Assembly: GCA_041662605.1 (NCBI GenBank)
Contig: JBAZSD010000037.1
Coordinates: 1-29,488 of the forward strand
DNA length: 29,488 nucleotides
Origin: Desulfomonilaceae bacterium
GTDB lineage: Bacteria > Desulfobacterota > Desulfomonilia > Desulfomonilales > Desulfomonilaceae
Reading direction: 5' to 3'
Shown here piece by piece: positions 21,628 through 29,313 of the stretch (the first letter of the stretch is position 1; each line of letters opens with the position of its first letter). The translations under genes were made by a program, and so were the position numbers. Under the pieces are notes generated by a model. That model saw only the letters and a program-made list of their open reading frames with translations, made no database searches and was not told the origin of the DNA.

Positions 21628-24273
21628 TTACTCGTTTGAATACTTGCTTTTCAGTTCCCATAGAAGGTTGAGGGCTTGAACAGGACTCATATTGTCGACA
21701 TCCATCGTCCTTATTTGTCTAATAAGCTCTTCGGCAGGCGAAGAGAAAAGTTCTATTTGTCCTGGTTGCGGTAAGGCCTTAGATCGTGACACTTTGGTCC
21801 TAGAAATCCTTGGCTTTCCCCTCGGATCAATTTCTTCCTTTTCAAGATTGCCCAGTATTTCGGTAGCCCTCTGGATTACCAGTTCTGGAATACCCGCAAG
21901 CTTAGCGACCTGAAGACCATAGGACCGGCTAGATCCTCCAGGCTTTATTTTCCGCAGAAAAACTATTTTGTCATTCCATTCTCTAACTTCAAAATTATAA
22001 TTCTTTATCCTTTCCTTAACGAGAGCCACATCAACCAGTTCATGGTAGTGGGTGGCAAACAATGTGCGCGGTCCACCATCTCCGGTCATGTCATGCAGGA
22101 ACTCTGTGACGGCCCATGCTATAGCCAGCCCATCAAATGTGCTGGTGCCTCTCCCAACCTCATCCAATAGAGCCAATGACCGGTTTGAGGCGCTATTCAA
22201 GATCTCGGCTGTTTCTGTCATTTCTACCATGAATGTCGACTGACCAAACGAGAGGTAATCAGACGCGCCGATCCTGGTGAAAATCCTGTCCACTATCCCT
22301 ATGGAAGCTTGTTTGGCAGGCACAAAACTCCCTATTTGGGCCAGCAGCACTATGAGCGCTGTCTGTCTCATATAGGTGGATTTGCCCGCCATATTTGGGC
22401 CTGTGATAATAAGTATTTGATTGGCTGTTCTATCAAGGAGAGTGTCATTAGGGACGTAGCTCTCACTCGAAACAAAAGCTTCTACAACAGGATGACGCCC
22501 GTCGACTATTCTTATAACATCACTGTCTGTAACATCAGGCTGAACGTAGTTTTGTACGGCGGCCAATTCGGCTAGGGAGCCAATTACATCGATGGTTGCG
22601 ATTCCTTCTGCCGTTTTCTGGATTCTATCAATTATTTCCTGCAACTTGTTCCTAAGCTGCAAGAAAATTTCTTCCTCTATCTCCAGAATTCTGTCCTGAG
22701 CGTTTAAGACCTTTAACTCATATTCTTTTAGCTCTTCAGTGATATATCGTTCAGAACCTACGAGGGTTTGTTTGCGAATATAGTTCGGAGGAACTTTGTC
22801 TAACTGGCTCCTGGTAACTTCAATAAAATATCCGAAGACCTTGTTGAATCCCACTTTCAGATTCTGAATGTTGGTCGCCTGTTTTTCCCTCGACTCTATC
22901 CCCGCTATCCATGTCCTTCCAGATTTCCCCATCTCTCTGAGTTCATCCAGTTCCTCATTGTATCCTTCGCGAACCACTCCCCCGTCCTTTACGCTTGCAG
23001 GCGGGCTGTCAACGATGACCGCTCGTATGGCGTGCGCAACATAGGACAAATCATCGATCTCGGTTAACTCCATTGCGTAAGGAGCCTCAAGGGCTTTTAG
23101 GCGTTCTATGATTGCGGGAATGCTTTCTGAAGAAACCCTTAACTGTACGAGATCTCTCGGGCTGGCTGTTTTCAATGAAATTTTTCCGGCGAGCCGTTCC
23201 AAGTCACCAAAATCAGTCAAAATGTCACGGATCTCTCGGCGCAGAGCATGGTCTTCCAAAAGATTCTTAATAAGATTTAATCTCTTGTTGATTTCAAGGA
23301 CATCCATAAGAGGATAAGAAAGCCACTTTCTTAAGAGGCGAGCCCCCATCGGTGTTCGGGTTTTGTCCAAGACACTTATGAGTGATCCGTTGGAAGATCC
23401 GTCTCTAAGGTTCTTGAAAATTTCCAAATTTCTCATGCTGGATTGATCAAGAACCATAAAAGAGTCGAGATGGTACACTCGTGGGGTCTTGATGTGCGTT
23501 GGTTTGTCAGATCTTGTTCCGCTTACGTATTGGATTAAAGCTCCGGTCACAGAGACCAGCGCTTTTTGATCATCAAGACCAAAGCCTTTCAGGTTTTGGA
23601 CACCGTAATAATCTCTCAAAAAAGTTTCACTGGTCTGAGGGTCAAAAAACCAGCTCTCCAATTCGTGGGTGTAGAAGTCTTCCGGCAGAACCTGATTTAT
23701 AGGGTCAGTGGAAGGAAGATCATTCTTGATAAGCGTTTCTTTGGGATTTATGCGCCTCAGTTCTTGAGCCGCAAGCGCTAAATTTGCGGTGATCGTCGCT
23801 GAAAACTCTCCAGTGCTTAGATCCAGTGAGGCAAGACCTATTTTCCCCTTGATTTCCGATACCGAAGCAATGAAATGATTCTCGCTTGAGGTTAGCGCAT
23901 CGGGATCATCTATTAGACCCGGAGTCACGATCCTTGTAACTTCCCGTTTAACAAGTCCTTTGGCTAACTTTGGATTTTCAACCTGATCGCAGATCGCAAC
24001 TCGTTCACCAGCAGCCAACAGTTTGGAAATATAGGCCGAAGAGGAATGGTGAGGAAAACCGCACATCGGAATGCCGTTCTCTTTGTTCTTGTCCCGACTT
24101 GTTAAGGCTATGTTAAGAGTCCTAGAGGCCTTTCTGGCGTCTTCAAAGAACATTTCATAAAAATCGCCCATTCGAAAAAGAAGCAAGGCATCTGGATTCC
24201 TTTTCTTTTGCGACATGTACTGGCGCATCATTGGGGTAATGTTTTCTTCATTATCCAACGATTTCATATCCAT
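21628..24273 (-). CDS. mutS: DNA mismatch repair protein MutS
   Basis: Recognises mismatches and signals to MutL. The N-terminal mismatch-reading motif GDFYEMF contains the Phe-x-Glu pair. Connector, lever and clamp domains occupy the middle. The C-terminal ATPase has Walker A GPNMAGKST (about 620-628) and Walker B LLDEVGRGTSTFDG (about 700-713). The frame begins at a TTG (24282); I chose the ATG at 24273 (881 residues), with another ATG at 24267 equally possible. None has a strong Shine-Dalgarno (GAG lies 4 bases before the 24273 ATG). The start lies inside the 3' end of the sulfotransferase gene, suggesting coupled translation. Confidence 0.96.
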   Translation of the reverse strand: MDMKSLDNEENITPMMRQYMSQKKRNPDALLLFRMGDFYEMFFEDARKASRTLNIALTSRDKNKENGIPMCGFPHHSSSAYISKLLAAGERVAICDQVENPKLAKGLVKREVTRIVTPGLIDDPDALTSSENHFIASVSEIKGKIGLASLDLSTGEFSATITANLALAAQELRRINPKETLIKNDLPSTDPINQVLPEDFYTHELESWFFDPQTSETFLRDYYGVQNLKGFGLDDQKALVSVTGALIQYVSGTRSDKPTHIKTPRVYHLDSFMVLDQSSMRNLEIFKNLRDGSSNGSLISVLDKTRTPMGARLLRKWLSYPLMDVLEINKRLNLIKNLLEDHALRREIRDILTDFGDLERLAGKISLKTASPRDLVQLRVSSESIPAIIERLKALEAPYAMELTEIDDLSYVAHAIRAVIVDSPPASVKDGGVVREGYNEELDELREMGKSGRTWIAGIESREKQATNIQNLKVGFNKVFGYFIEVTRSQLDKVPPNYIRKQTLVGSERYITEELKEYELKVLNAQDRILEIEEEIFLQLRNKLQEIIDRIQKTAEGIATIDVIGSLAELAAVQNYVQPDVTDSDVIRIVDGRHPVVEAFVSSESYVPNDTLLDRTANQILIITGPNMAGKSTYMRQTALIVLLAQIGSFVPAKQASIGIVDRIFTRIGASDYLSFGQSTFMVEMTETAEILNSASNRSLALLDEVGRGTSTFDGLAIAWAVTEFLHDMTGDGGPRTLFATHYHELVDVALVKERIKNYNFEVREWNDKIVFLRKIKPGGSSRSYGLQVAKLAGIPELVIQRATEILGNLEKEEIDPRGKPRISRTKVSRSKALPQPGQIELFSSPAEELIRQIRTMDVDNMSPVQALNLLWELKSKYSNE

Positions 24274-25360
24274 ATTTCTCAAAGGTTTTTCGCCACCTTG
24301 AGTTCACCAGGGTTTTGGATTCGTTATCTAGGCTGAAAACGTTTTTCTTATACGATTTTATCCTCTGAAGATATGCGGCGGCTTGTTCGCAAAAATCATG
24401 GAAATCAGGCAAATTCAAGGTTGAATAGATTTTTTCAAGCTCTCGCAGAGGCGCCTCTTCGAGTTCCTCGTATTTGAGTTCATGGAGAGCGCCGTCAGGA
24501 ATGAGCTTTCTATCGCGTTCGAATAATTCAAACATCTCAACATACCAATCAAGAATCTGGTCTTTCACAAACTTCTTGGAAGGTTCCTGGAGTCTTGCTT
24601 TGGCGAAAGATTTCTCCCATAGATTTAGGGTAGATAAATATACTCTATATGGATTTCTTACAATGTGAACGAATTGAGCCTCTGGGAAAATATCCAAAAG
24701 GTGTTTTATTCTGGCGGTATGGGGTGGTGATTTCAGGAGTGGTCTTCCTCCTTCTGAAAGCTCCAGCTTCTTCAGAAAAAAAAGAAACGAATCTTTCCAT
24801 CTCTGTTTCCATTGCTCTGGAATTTTGTCCAAATCAAGACCAGTATGCCATTCTTGTCCTGTAACTGGAAAAATGACTCTTAAATATGGAGATACCAGAG
24901 ATAAGGCCGCCAAAGCGAACTCATCTTCGTGAGGCGCATTCCAGGACAAAGACAGATTGTCCATCGGCCGCTTACGTGGCGCTAACAAATTCATAGCCAC
25001 AGAACCTACCTGAGAATAAACGAAATGATTTGGGAAAAGACATTGATAGACATTGGGGCTGGAAAATTTCGGGTCCAGACTTAACAGGTTGTGTAAGTGC
25101 GTAGTTCCACTCCTCCAATGCCCAAGTACGAACAAAGGCGCTTTTTTTAACTCTATTCCATTAATTTCCTTACCGTCAAAAAAACGTTCACAGGAACCTA
25201 GAATTGAATTCAAAACGCCAATTCCTATCAGGTACGCTAGCCTCCCCAGATACTCGGAATCCACTCGAAATTGATTTCCTGCAAGTATCCTGATCAAGGC
25301 CGTCAGGGGCATTCCCTGAACAATCTGTAGGCTAATCCCTCCGCCTTGAAAAATGCTCAT
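24251..25360 (-). CDS. Sulfotransferase family protein (PAPS-dependent)
   Basis: Predicted to transfer sulfate from PAPS to an unknown acceptor. The protein has 369 residues from the ATG at 25360. The open frame reaches a TTG at 25381, but GAGGAG lies 9 bases before the ATG and decides the start. The 5'-phosphosulfate loop is VLGHWRSGTTHLHNLL (about 78-93). The 3'-phosphate site is VHIVRNPYRVYLSTLNLW (about 231-248), and LLKSPPHTARI (about 208-218) is typical of the Sulfotransfer_3 group. There is no signal peptide, though the N-terminus is hydrophobic in patches. Its last codons overlap mutS. The link to mismatch repair is probably only positional. Confidence 0.88.
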   Translation of the reverse strand: MSIFQGGGISLQIVQGMPLTALIRILAGNQFRVDSEYLGRLAYLIGIGVLNSILGSCERFFDGKEINGIELKKAPLFVLGHWRSGTTHLHNLLSLDPKFSSPNVYQCLFPNHFVYSQVGSVAMNLLAPRKRPMDNLSLSWNAPHEDEFALAALSLVSPYLRVIFPVTGQEWHTGLDLDKIPEQWKQRWKDSFLFFLKKLELSEGGRPLLKSPPHTARIKHLLDIFPEAQFVHIVRNPYRVYLSTLNLWEKSFAKARLQEPSKKFVKDQILDWYVEMFELFERDRKLIPDGALHELKYEELEEAPLRELEKIYSTLNLPDFHDFCEQAAAYLQRIKSYKKNVFSLDNESKTLVNSRWRKTFEKYGYEIVG

Positions 25361-25517
25361 CCAATAGATCTCCTCAGCCAAATGCAGCTTGCAAAGAATT
25401 TATAATAATGCCACAAAAAGTCGATCATGTGCTTAAATTCAGAATCATGCACAATTATCATTGATCGGAATATTTATAAATGTTCGTGAACCGAGCGAGT
25501 AGCTTGATGGAGGACTA

Positions 25518-26021
25518 ATGACATTTAAGGGAAAAGTTTGGAAGTTTGGAGACGATGTTAATACGGATGAAATTATCCCAGCCAGGTATCTTAATATTAC
25601 GGATCCAATCAAACTGGCGGAACACGTGATGGAGGATGCTGACCCGGACTTTCCCTCAAAGGTGACTCCGGGAGACATTATAGTAGCCGGAAAAAATTTT
25701 GGCTGTGGCTCCTCTCGTGAACACGCTCCTGTGGCTTTAAAAGGAGCTGGAATCGCTTGCGTGATCGCCGCGAGTTTTGCGCGTATTTTTTTCAGGAACG
25801 CTTTTAATATGGGTTTATTAATTTTTGAAAGCTCTGAGGCCTCTGTCGGAATTAAAGAGGGAGAAATTGTAGAAATAGATCCAGACGAAGGTCTAATAAC
25901 AAATTTAAGCTCGGGAGCAATATTTAAGGTAGCTTCTATTCCAGTCTTCATGAAACAATTAGTTGAGGATGGAGGACTTATTGCTCACTTTAAAAAAAAT
26001 CCGACTAACCCTTATGTATAA
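25518..26021 (+). CDS. leuD: 3-isopropylmalate dehydratase small subunit (LeuD / HacB-like)
   Basis: The swivel subunit of the aconitase-like enzyme that isomerises isopropylmalate in leucine synthesis. The 167-residue short form is the type found in archaea and many anaerobes. NTDEIIPARYLN (15-26) is the substrate-recognition loop, and FGCGSSREHAP (61-71) is the hallmark motif. The large iron-sulfur subunit LeuC is not adjacent, so it must be elsewhere. Short-form small subunits can also serve homoaconitase or related dehydratases, so specificity is not settled. GGAGGA lies 4 bases before the ATG. glgA follows after 160 bases. Confidence 0.92.
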   Translation: MTFKGKVWKFGDDVNTDEIIPARYLNITDPIKLAEHVMEDADPDFPSKVTPGDIIVAGKNFGCGSSREHAPVALKGAGIACVIAASFARIFFRNAFNMGLLIFESSEASVGIKEGEIVEIDPDEGLITNLSSGAIFKVASIPVFMKQLVEDGGLIAHFKKNPTNPYV

Positions 26022-26115
26022 CGTTGGATTTTGAAACCCTAAATCCCTCTGTAAAAAAGTTCACTGATACTGTATGATTAGAAAAAGACTAGCGGAACGT
26101 CTTGTTTCAAACGAT

Positions 26116-26149
26116 TGGGATTTGTAGGATTATTTTCAGGGAAATCCCA
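26116..26149 (+). promoter_or_regulatory. Hairpin in the region upstream of glgA
   Basis: TGGGATTT (26116-26123) and AAATCCCA (26142-26149) form a perfect 8-bp stem with an 18-base loop, ending about 17 bases before the glgA ribosome-binding site. A weak promoter (TTGTTT at 26102-26107, TAGGAT at 26125-26130, 17 apart) overlaps it. It could be an operator or, if transcription starts upstream, an mRNA structure. Confidence 0.35.
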
Positions 26150-26181
26150 TTTCCTGAGCTGTTGTAGGGAGGATTTTTCAA

Positions 26182-27657
26182 GTGCGAGTCCTTATGGTCA
26201 CTCCGGAGGTCACTCCATTTGCTCAAACCGGCGGACTTGGAGAAGTGTTGTCGGCTCTTCCGGTCGAGTTGGCGTCCTTAGGAGTCGAAGTTGATGTCCT
26301 GATGCCGAAATATAGAGGCATAAATGACGAGAATTTTGATATTACAAAACTGGATGTCACCTTAGAAATTACTTTAAACGCAAAAAATGTTAGGGCCGGT
26401 CTTTGGCGACACATTGGAAAAAATGGCGCGCGTTATTTTTTCCTCGAATGCGACGACTATTATGACCGAGATTATCTATACGGCACGCCTGAAGGTGATT
26501 ACGAAGATAACGCTGAAAGGTTCGTTTTTCTGACACGCGCAGCTCTTGAATTGGCTCTTCAGGTTGGCGAACATTATGACATTTTCCATTCCCATGATTG
26601 GCAAGCTGCTTTGACCGCAGTGTATCTGAGAACACTGTACGCGGGAGAACCCTTGTTTAGGGACAGCGCTGTAGTGATGACCATCCACAATCTAGGCTAC
26701 CAGGGAATATTCTGGCATCTTGATATGCCGCTTGTTGGAGTCGGTTGGGAATTTTTTACTCCTAAACATATGGAATTTCACGGCAAACTGAATTTCTTGA
26801 AGAGTGGGATCGTCTTTGCCGATGAAGTTAATACGGTTTCCCCTGGTTATCGAAATGAAATCCTGACTCCCGAGTTTGGGTTCGGGCTTGAAGGAATTCT
26901 TCAAGAAAAACAGGACCGGCTTTGGGGCATTCTTAACGGTGTTGACTATTCAATCTGGAATCCTCAAACCGACCCATGTTTAATGAGCCCTTATTCTTTT
27001 CACGATCTTCGAGGTAAATCCCAGTGCAAGATTGAGCTTCAAAAACTTGCCAATTTGCCGCTGGATCCTGACCGACCTTTGATAGCCATGGTAAGTCGTT
27101 TGTCGAGTCAAAAGGGCGTTGATGTCGTCGCCGACGCTTTCGACACTTTTATGCGTAACGATGTTCAGATGGTTGTACTCGGAACTGGTGAAATCAGATA
27201 CCAAACAATTTTTAGAGAACTTGAAGAAAAGTTTCCCCGTCATGTAGGCGCGTTTCTGAGATATGACTACGATTTAGCCCACAAAATTTTTGCTGGAGCG
27301 GACATGTTGCTCGTTCCTTCGAGGTATGAGCCGTGTGGATTAAATCAGCTTTATGCCTTGAAATATGGGGCTGTGCCAATTGTCACGGCAACTGGGGGGT
27401 TAACTGACACTGTTGAGGAAGTTGACGTTCAGAATGACACTGGAACAGGTTTTAAATTCCATCCCGCCAATCCCTTAGAACTGGAAAAGGCGTTTGTCAA
27501 AGCCCTAAGAATGTACCGAGATGATCCTGAGGCATGGATAAGGCTTATGATAAGAGGGATGAATAATGATTTCTCGTGGAATCGTTCCGCCAAAGAGTAC
27601 CTTCTTCTGTACGAAAGGGCCGTCACAGATAGAAAAACGTATTTAGATTCAATCTAG
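26182..27657 (+). CDS. glgA: Glycogen synthase, GT5 family, with a changed KTGGL motif
   Basis: Extends alpha-1,4-glucan from ADP-glucose (or UDP-glucose in some members). The 491-residue protein has the N-terminal GT5 domain and a C-terminal Rossmann domain. The nucleotide-sugar loop reads FAQTGGLGEV: Gln15 stands where E. coli has Lys15 of KTGGL. Other landmarks are intact: HSHDWQAAL, NGVDYSIWNP, MVSRLSSQKGVDVV, and the catalytic EPCGLNQLYALKYG with TGGLTDTV after it. Translation begins at GTG; GGGAGGA lies about 9 bases upstream, supporting it. No other glycogen genes (glgB, glgC, glgP) are nearby. Confidence 0.95.
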   Translation: MRVLMVTPEVTPFAQTGGLGEVLSALPVELASLGVEVDVLMPKYRGINDENFDITKLDVTLEITLNAKNVRAGLWRHIGKNGARYFFLECDDYYDRDYLYGTPEGDYEDNAERFVFLTRAALELALQVGEHYDIFHSHDWQAALTAVYLRTLYAGEPLFRDSAVVMTIHNLGYQGIFWHLDMPLVGVGWEFFTPKHMEFHGKLNFLKSGIVFADEVNTVSPGYRNEILTPEFGFGLEGILQEKQDRLWGILNGVDYSIWNPQTDPCLMSPYSFHDLRGKSQCKIELQKLANLPLDPDRPLIAMVSRLSSQKGVDVVADAFDTFMRNDVQMVVLGTGEIRYQTIFRELEEKFPRHVGAFLRYDYDLAHKIFAGADMLLVPSRYEPCGLNQLYALKYGAVPIVTATGGLTDTVEEVDVQNDTGTGFKFHPANPLELEKAFVKALRMYRDDPEAWIRLMIRGMNNDFSWNRSAKEYLLLYERAVTDRKTYLDSI

Positions 27658-27770
27658 TTCCGCTACTGAGGTCGCCCGTCAATAGTGGAAGTCAATTATT
27701 CAGGCCGCCTTAGGGCAGCCGCTGTTTTCTGTGAATATCCTTGGGGGGTGTTAAACTTCAGGACTGAAAA

Positions 27771-27800
27771 CAAAAAAATTGGGGACTTTCGTCCCCAAAA
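27771..27800 (-). terminator. Rho-independent terminator of the Cys-Gly-Pro-rich protein gene
   Basis: On the minus strand TTGGGGAC-GAAA-GTCCCCAA (8-bp stem, GNRA-type tetraloop) is followed directly by seven T, then GTTTT. It lies about 108 bases after the stop at 27908. The plus strand has no T-run, so it does not terminate glgA transcripts in the standard way. Confidence 0.85.
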
Positions 27801-27907
27801 GGAATGGAAGGATTTTGTACGTTTTCTGCGTCAGTTTTTTTCACGTTTAGCTTTACTAAGATTCTATAAGTCCAATGATCTTTTCAAACTCATTGAATAA
27901 TTATTTC

Positions 27908-28375
27908 CTAATACATGCTTAAGCCGGCGGCGCCGGTGAAACTTCCGAATATACTGGAACATAGTTCCAAACAAGGCAAGCCACCGCTGAACAATCCCGG
28001 AGCCGCTGGATACCCAGCAGGACCGCACGGAGCGGGGGGGGGACCACAGGCGGCCATAGGGGCTGCTCTAGGCGCATAATAAGGCCGTGGGCCATACGGG
28101 GCTGGGACTCCAACAGGGGCAGCAGGTCCAGGTCCCATTGATGATCCACCGAGGAGGCTACCCACAACCAGGAACGGCAAGGCGACTACTCCTCCACATA
28201 GTCCTGGGAATGGGGCGTCACCCCAATAGGCGCATGGGTTACCCATTGCCGGACCACAAGGGGCCGGACCACAAGGGGCTACAGGCGCTGGCGCTACCGC
28301 TCCTCCGGCCATGGCTAAGCACGCCATAGTTAATATAACAAAACAGGTAATGACTCCAAAAACTCTCTTGACCAT
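27908..28375 (-). CDS. Secreted Cys-Gly-Pro/Ala-rich protein of unknown function
   Basis: A 155-residue exported protein of biased composition. The signal peptide is about 1-23 (VKR, then hydrophobic, cleavage at AMA-GG). Cys19 in TMAC is a poor lipobox, so signal peptidase I is more likely. The mature part holds CGPAPCGPA (35-43) and ACGPPPAPCGPAG (109-121). Between them is a hydrophobic segment (about 61-76, GVVALPFLVVGSLLGG) that may be a membrane helix. Eight cysteines remain after cleavage (35, 40, 48, 60, 110, 117, 135, 139). A 15-base tandem repeat encodes PCGPA twice. GGAGG lies 5 bases before the ATG, and a strong terminator follows, so it is an independent, probably well-expressed gene. 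No family recognised. Confidence 0.75.
   Translation of the reverse strand: MVKRVFGVITCFVILTMACLAMAGGAVAPAPVAPCGPAPCGPAMGNPCAYWGDAPFPGLCGGVVALPFLVVGSLLGGSSMGPGPAAPVGVPAPYGPRPYYAPRAAPMAACGPPPAPCGPAGYPAAPGLFSGGLPCLELCSSIFGSFTGAAGLSMY
28249..28278. repeat. Perfect 15-bp tandem duplication inside the Cys-Gly-Pro-rich gene
   Basis: The unit CCGGACCACAAGGGG occurs twice head-to-tail without mismatch and in frame, encoding PCGPA-PCGPA on the minus strand. Perfect identity at the DNA level suggests a recent duplication or slippage. Confidence 0.85.
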
Positions 28376-28408
28376 TATACCCTCCTTTTTTCGGATAGGT
28401 CTCTACAC

Positions 28409-28437
28409 ATCATAGGTGTGTAAGCTTACAAATTACT
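28409..28437 (-). promoter_or_regulatory. Candidate promoter of the Cys-Gly-Pro-rich gene with a palindrome in the spacer
   Basis: On the minus strand TATGAT (28409-28414) is a fair -10 box; the -35 position (28432-28437, AGTAAT) is poor. The perfect 12-bp palindrome TGTAAGCTTACA (28419-28430) fills the spacer. A weak -35 with a spacer or upstream site is compatible with activator control, but this is inference. Confidence 0.35.
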
Positions 28438-28863
28438 TTAAGGGATTGTTCCCGTCTCAATCCTGGTGGGCTGAGCTATCATGGTGAATTTATCTTGTCA
28501 AGTAAAATATTTGATCTTGCAATGTTATATTTTTTATTATGAAATAGTTTTTATTGTTTGAAGTTAATGTGTTGTGTTATTTATATTTATTGTGACGTTA
28601 CAGGTTTAAAAATACGTCTACAAACCAGAAGAGTTTGTGATTATAATAAGCTGTAATCAATCAATTATTATTGTGTTTATAGTAGTACTGTGTTGATCCA
28701 ATGATATCGCCTGGCATTCACTACTTGACCTCTCGTCATTATTGATCGAGACTGCACCCGAAATTTGGCGGGCCACATAGCTTTCATTGCAGGAACCGCC
28801 AGACAACTTAGAGCGCGGATCGAAGATCTTTTCTACATTCTAATTGAATTCTTAGGACCGGCC
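28431..28863. other. AT-rich intergenic region between divergent genes
   Basis: About 430 bases without a convincing gene. Positions about 28500-28700 are much richer in A and T than the rest of the window. Several promoter-like boxes occur there, for example TTGATC-N18-TATTAT on the plus strand, but none stands out. An in-frame TTG at 28765 extends the following gene but has no ribosome-binding site. Confidence 0.5.
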
Positions 28864-29313
28864 ATGTCACCACAATCCCGTCCAAACTTGAGAACTGTTT
28901 TCATTTTTTTTTGGGCTTTTTGCCTTATTTGCTGCTTCGGAGCTGTTCAATGTCCGGCCGTTGGAATTACCCCGGAACAAATTTTTCAACACTCCGTAGA
29001 TCCCGTAACTTTACTTGGAACTTGGGAAAAACTACCCGAAGTAAACCCTTTGGCGGAAAAATTAGGGAAAGGCGCTCTATCGGAGTTCCGCACTCTTATG
29101 ACTTTAAGAAAAGATGGGACGTGTAGAATTTTTGACGGACAGAACCCGTCAGGGATTGATGGCGTATGGATTTATGAAAATCATCATATGGCTATAACAT
29201 TGAATGGAACTATCCGACTCGAACTCTTCGTTTATGGCGTAAAAGATGATTTTATGGTCACCCGTTCTCCGGTCAAAAATGGGATCGATCAGCTTTGGTC
29301 GCGAGTTAAGTAA
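28864..29313 (+). CDS. Small secreted protein of unknown function, possibly lipocalin-like
   Basis: A 149-residue protein from the ATG at 28864, chosen because AGGA lies 6 bases upstream and a signal peptide begins there. The frame is open to 28765 but without these signals. Residues 1-33 are the signal (Arg6/Arg10, then VFIFFWAFCLICCFGAV). The mature part contains LLGTWEKLP, then FRTLMTLRKDGTCRIFDG, GVWIYENHHMAITLNG and RLELFVYG. The 'GTW...F..DGT...G.W' spacing recalls lipocalin-like or NlpE-like small barrels that bind a ligand. That is a pattern resemblance only. It has no same-strand partner in the window. Confidence 0.7.
   Translation: MSPQSRPNLRTVFIFFWAFCLICCFGAVQCPAVGITPEQIFQHSVDPVTLLGTWEKLPEVNPLAEKLGKGALSEFRTLMTLRKDGTCRIFDGQNPSGIDGVWIYENHHMAITLNGTIRLELFVYGVKDDFMVTRSPVKNGIDQLWSRVK

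Noticed and set aside
25445..25951. 168-codon frame antisense to leuD
   Set aside because: It lies opposite a confidently identified gene and has a low-complexity Ser/Pro/Ile composition typical of antisense shadows.
27685..27900. Open frame of 71 codons on the plus strand after glgA, starting at GTG
   Set aside because: It runs across the minus-strand terminator hairpin, has no ribosome-binding site, and its product looks like translated non-coding DNA.
28087..28329. Plus-strand frame opposite the Cys-Gly-Pro-rich protein
   Set aside because: The Gly/Gln/Pro-rich product is a mirror of the biased minus-strand gene, which has the ribosome-binding site, signal peptide and terminator.
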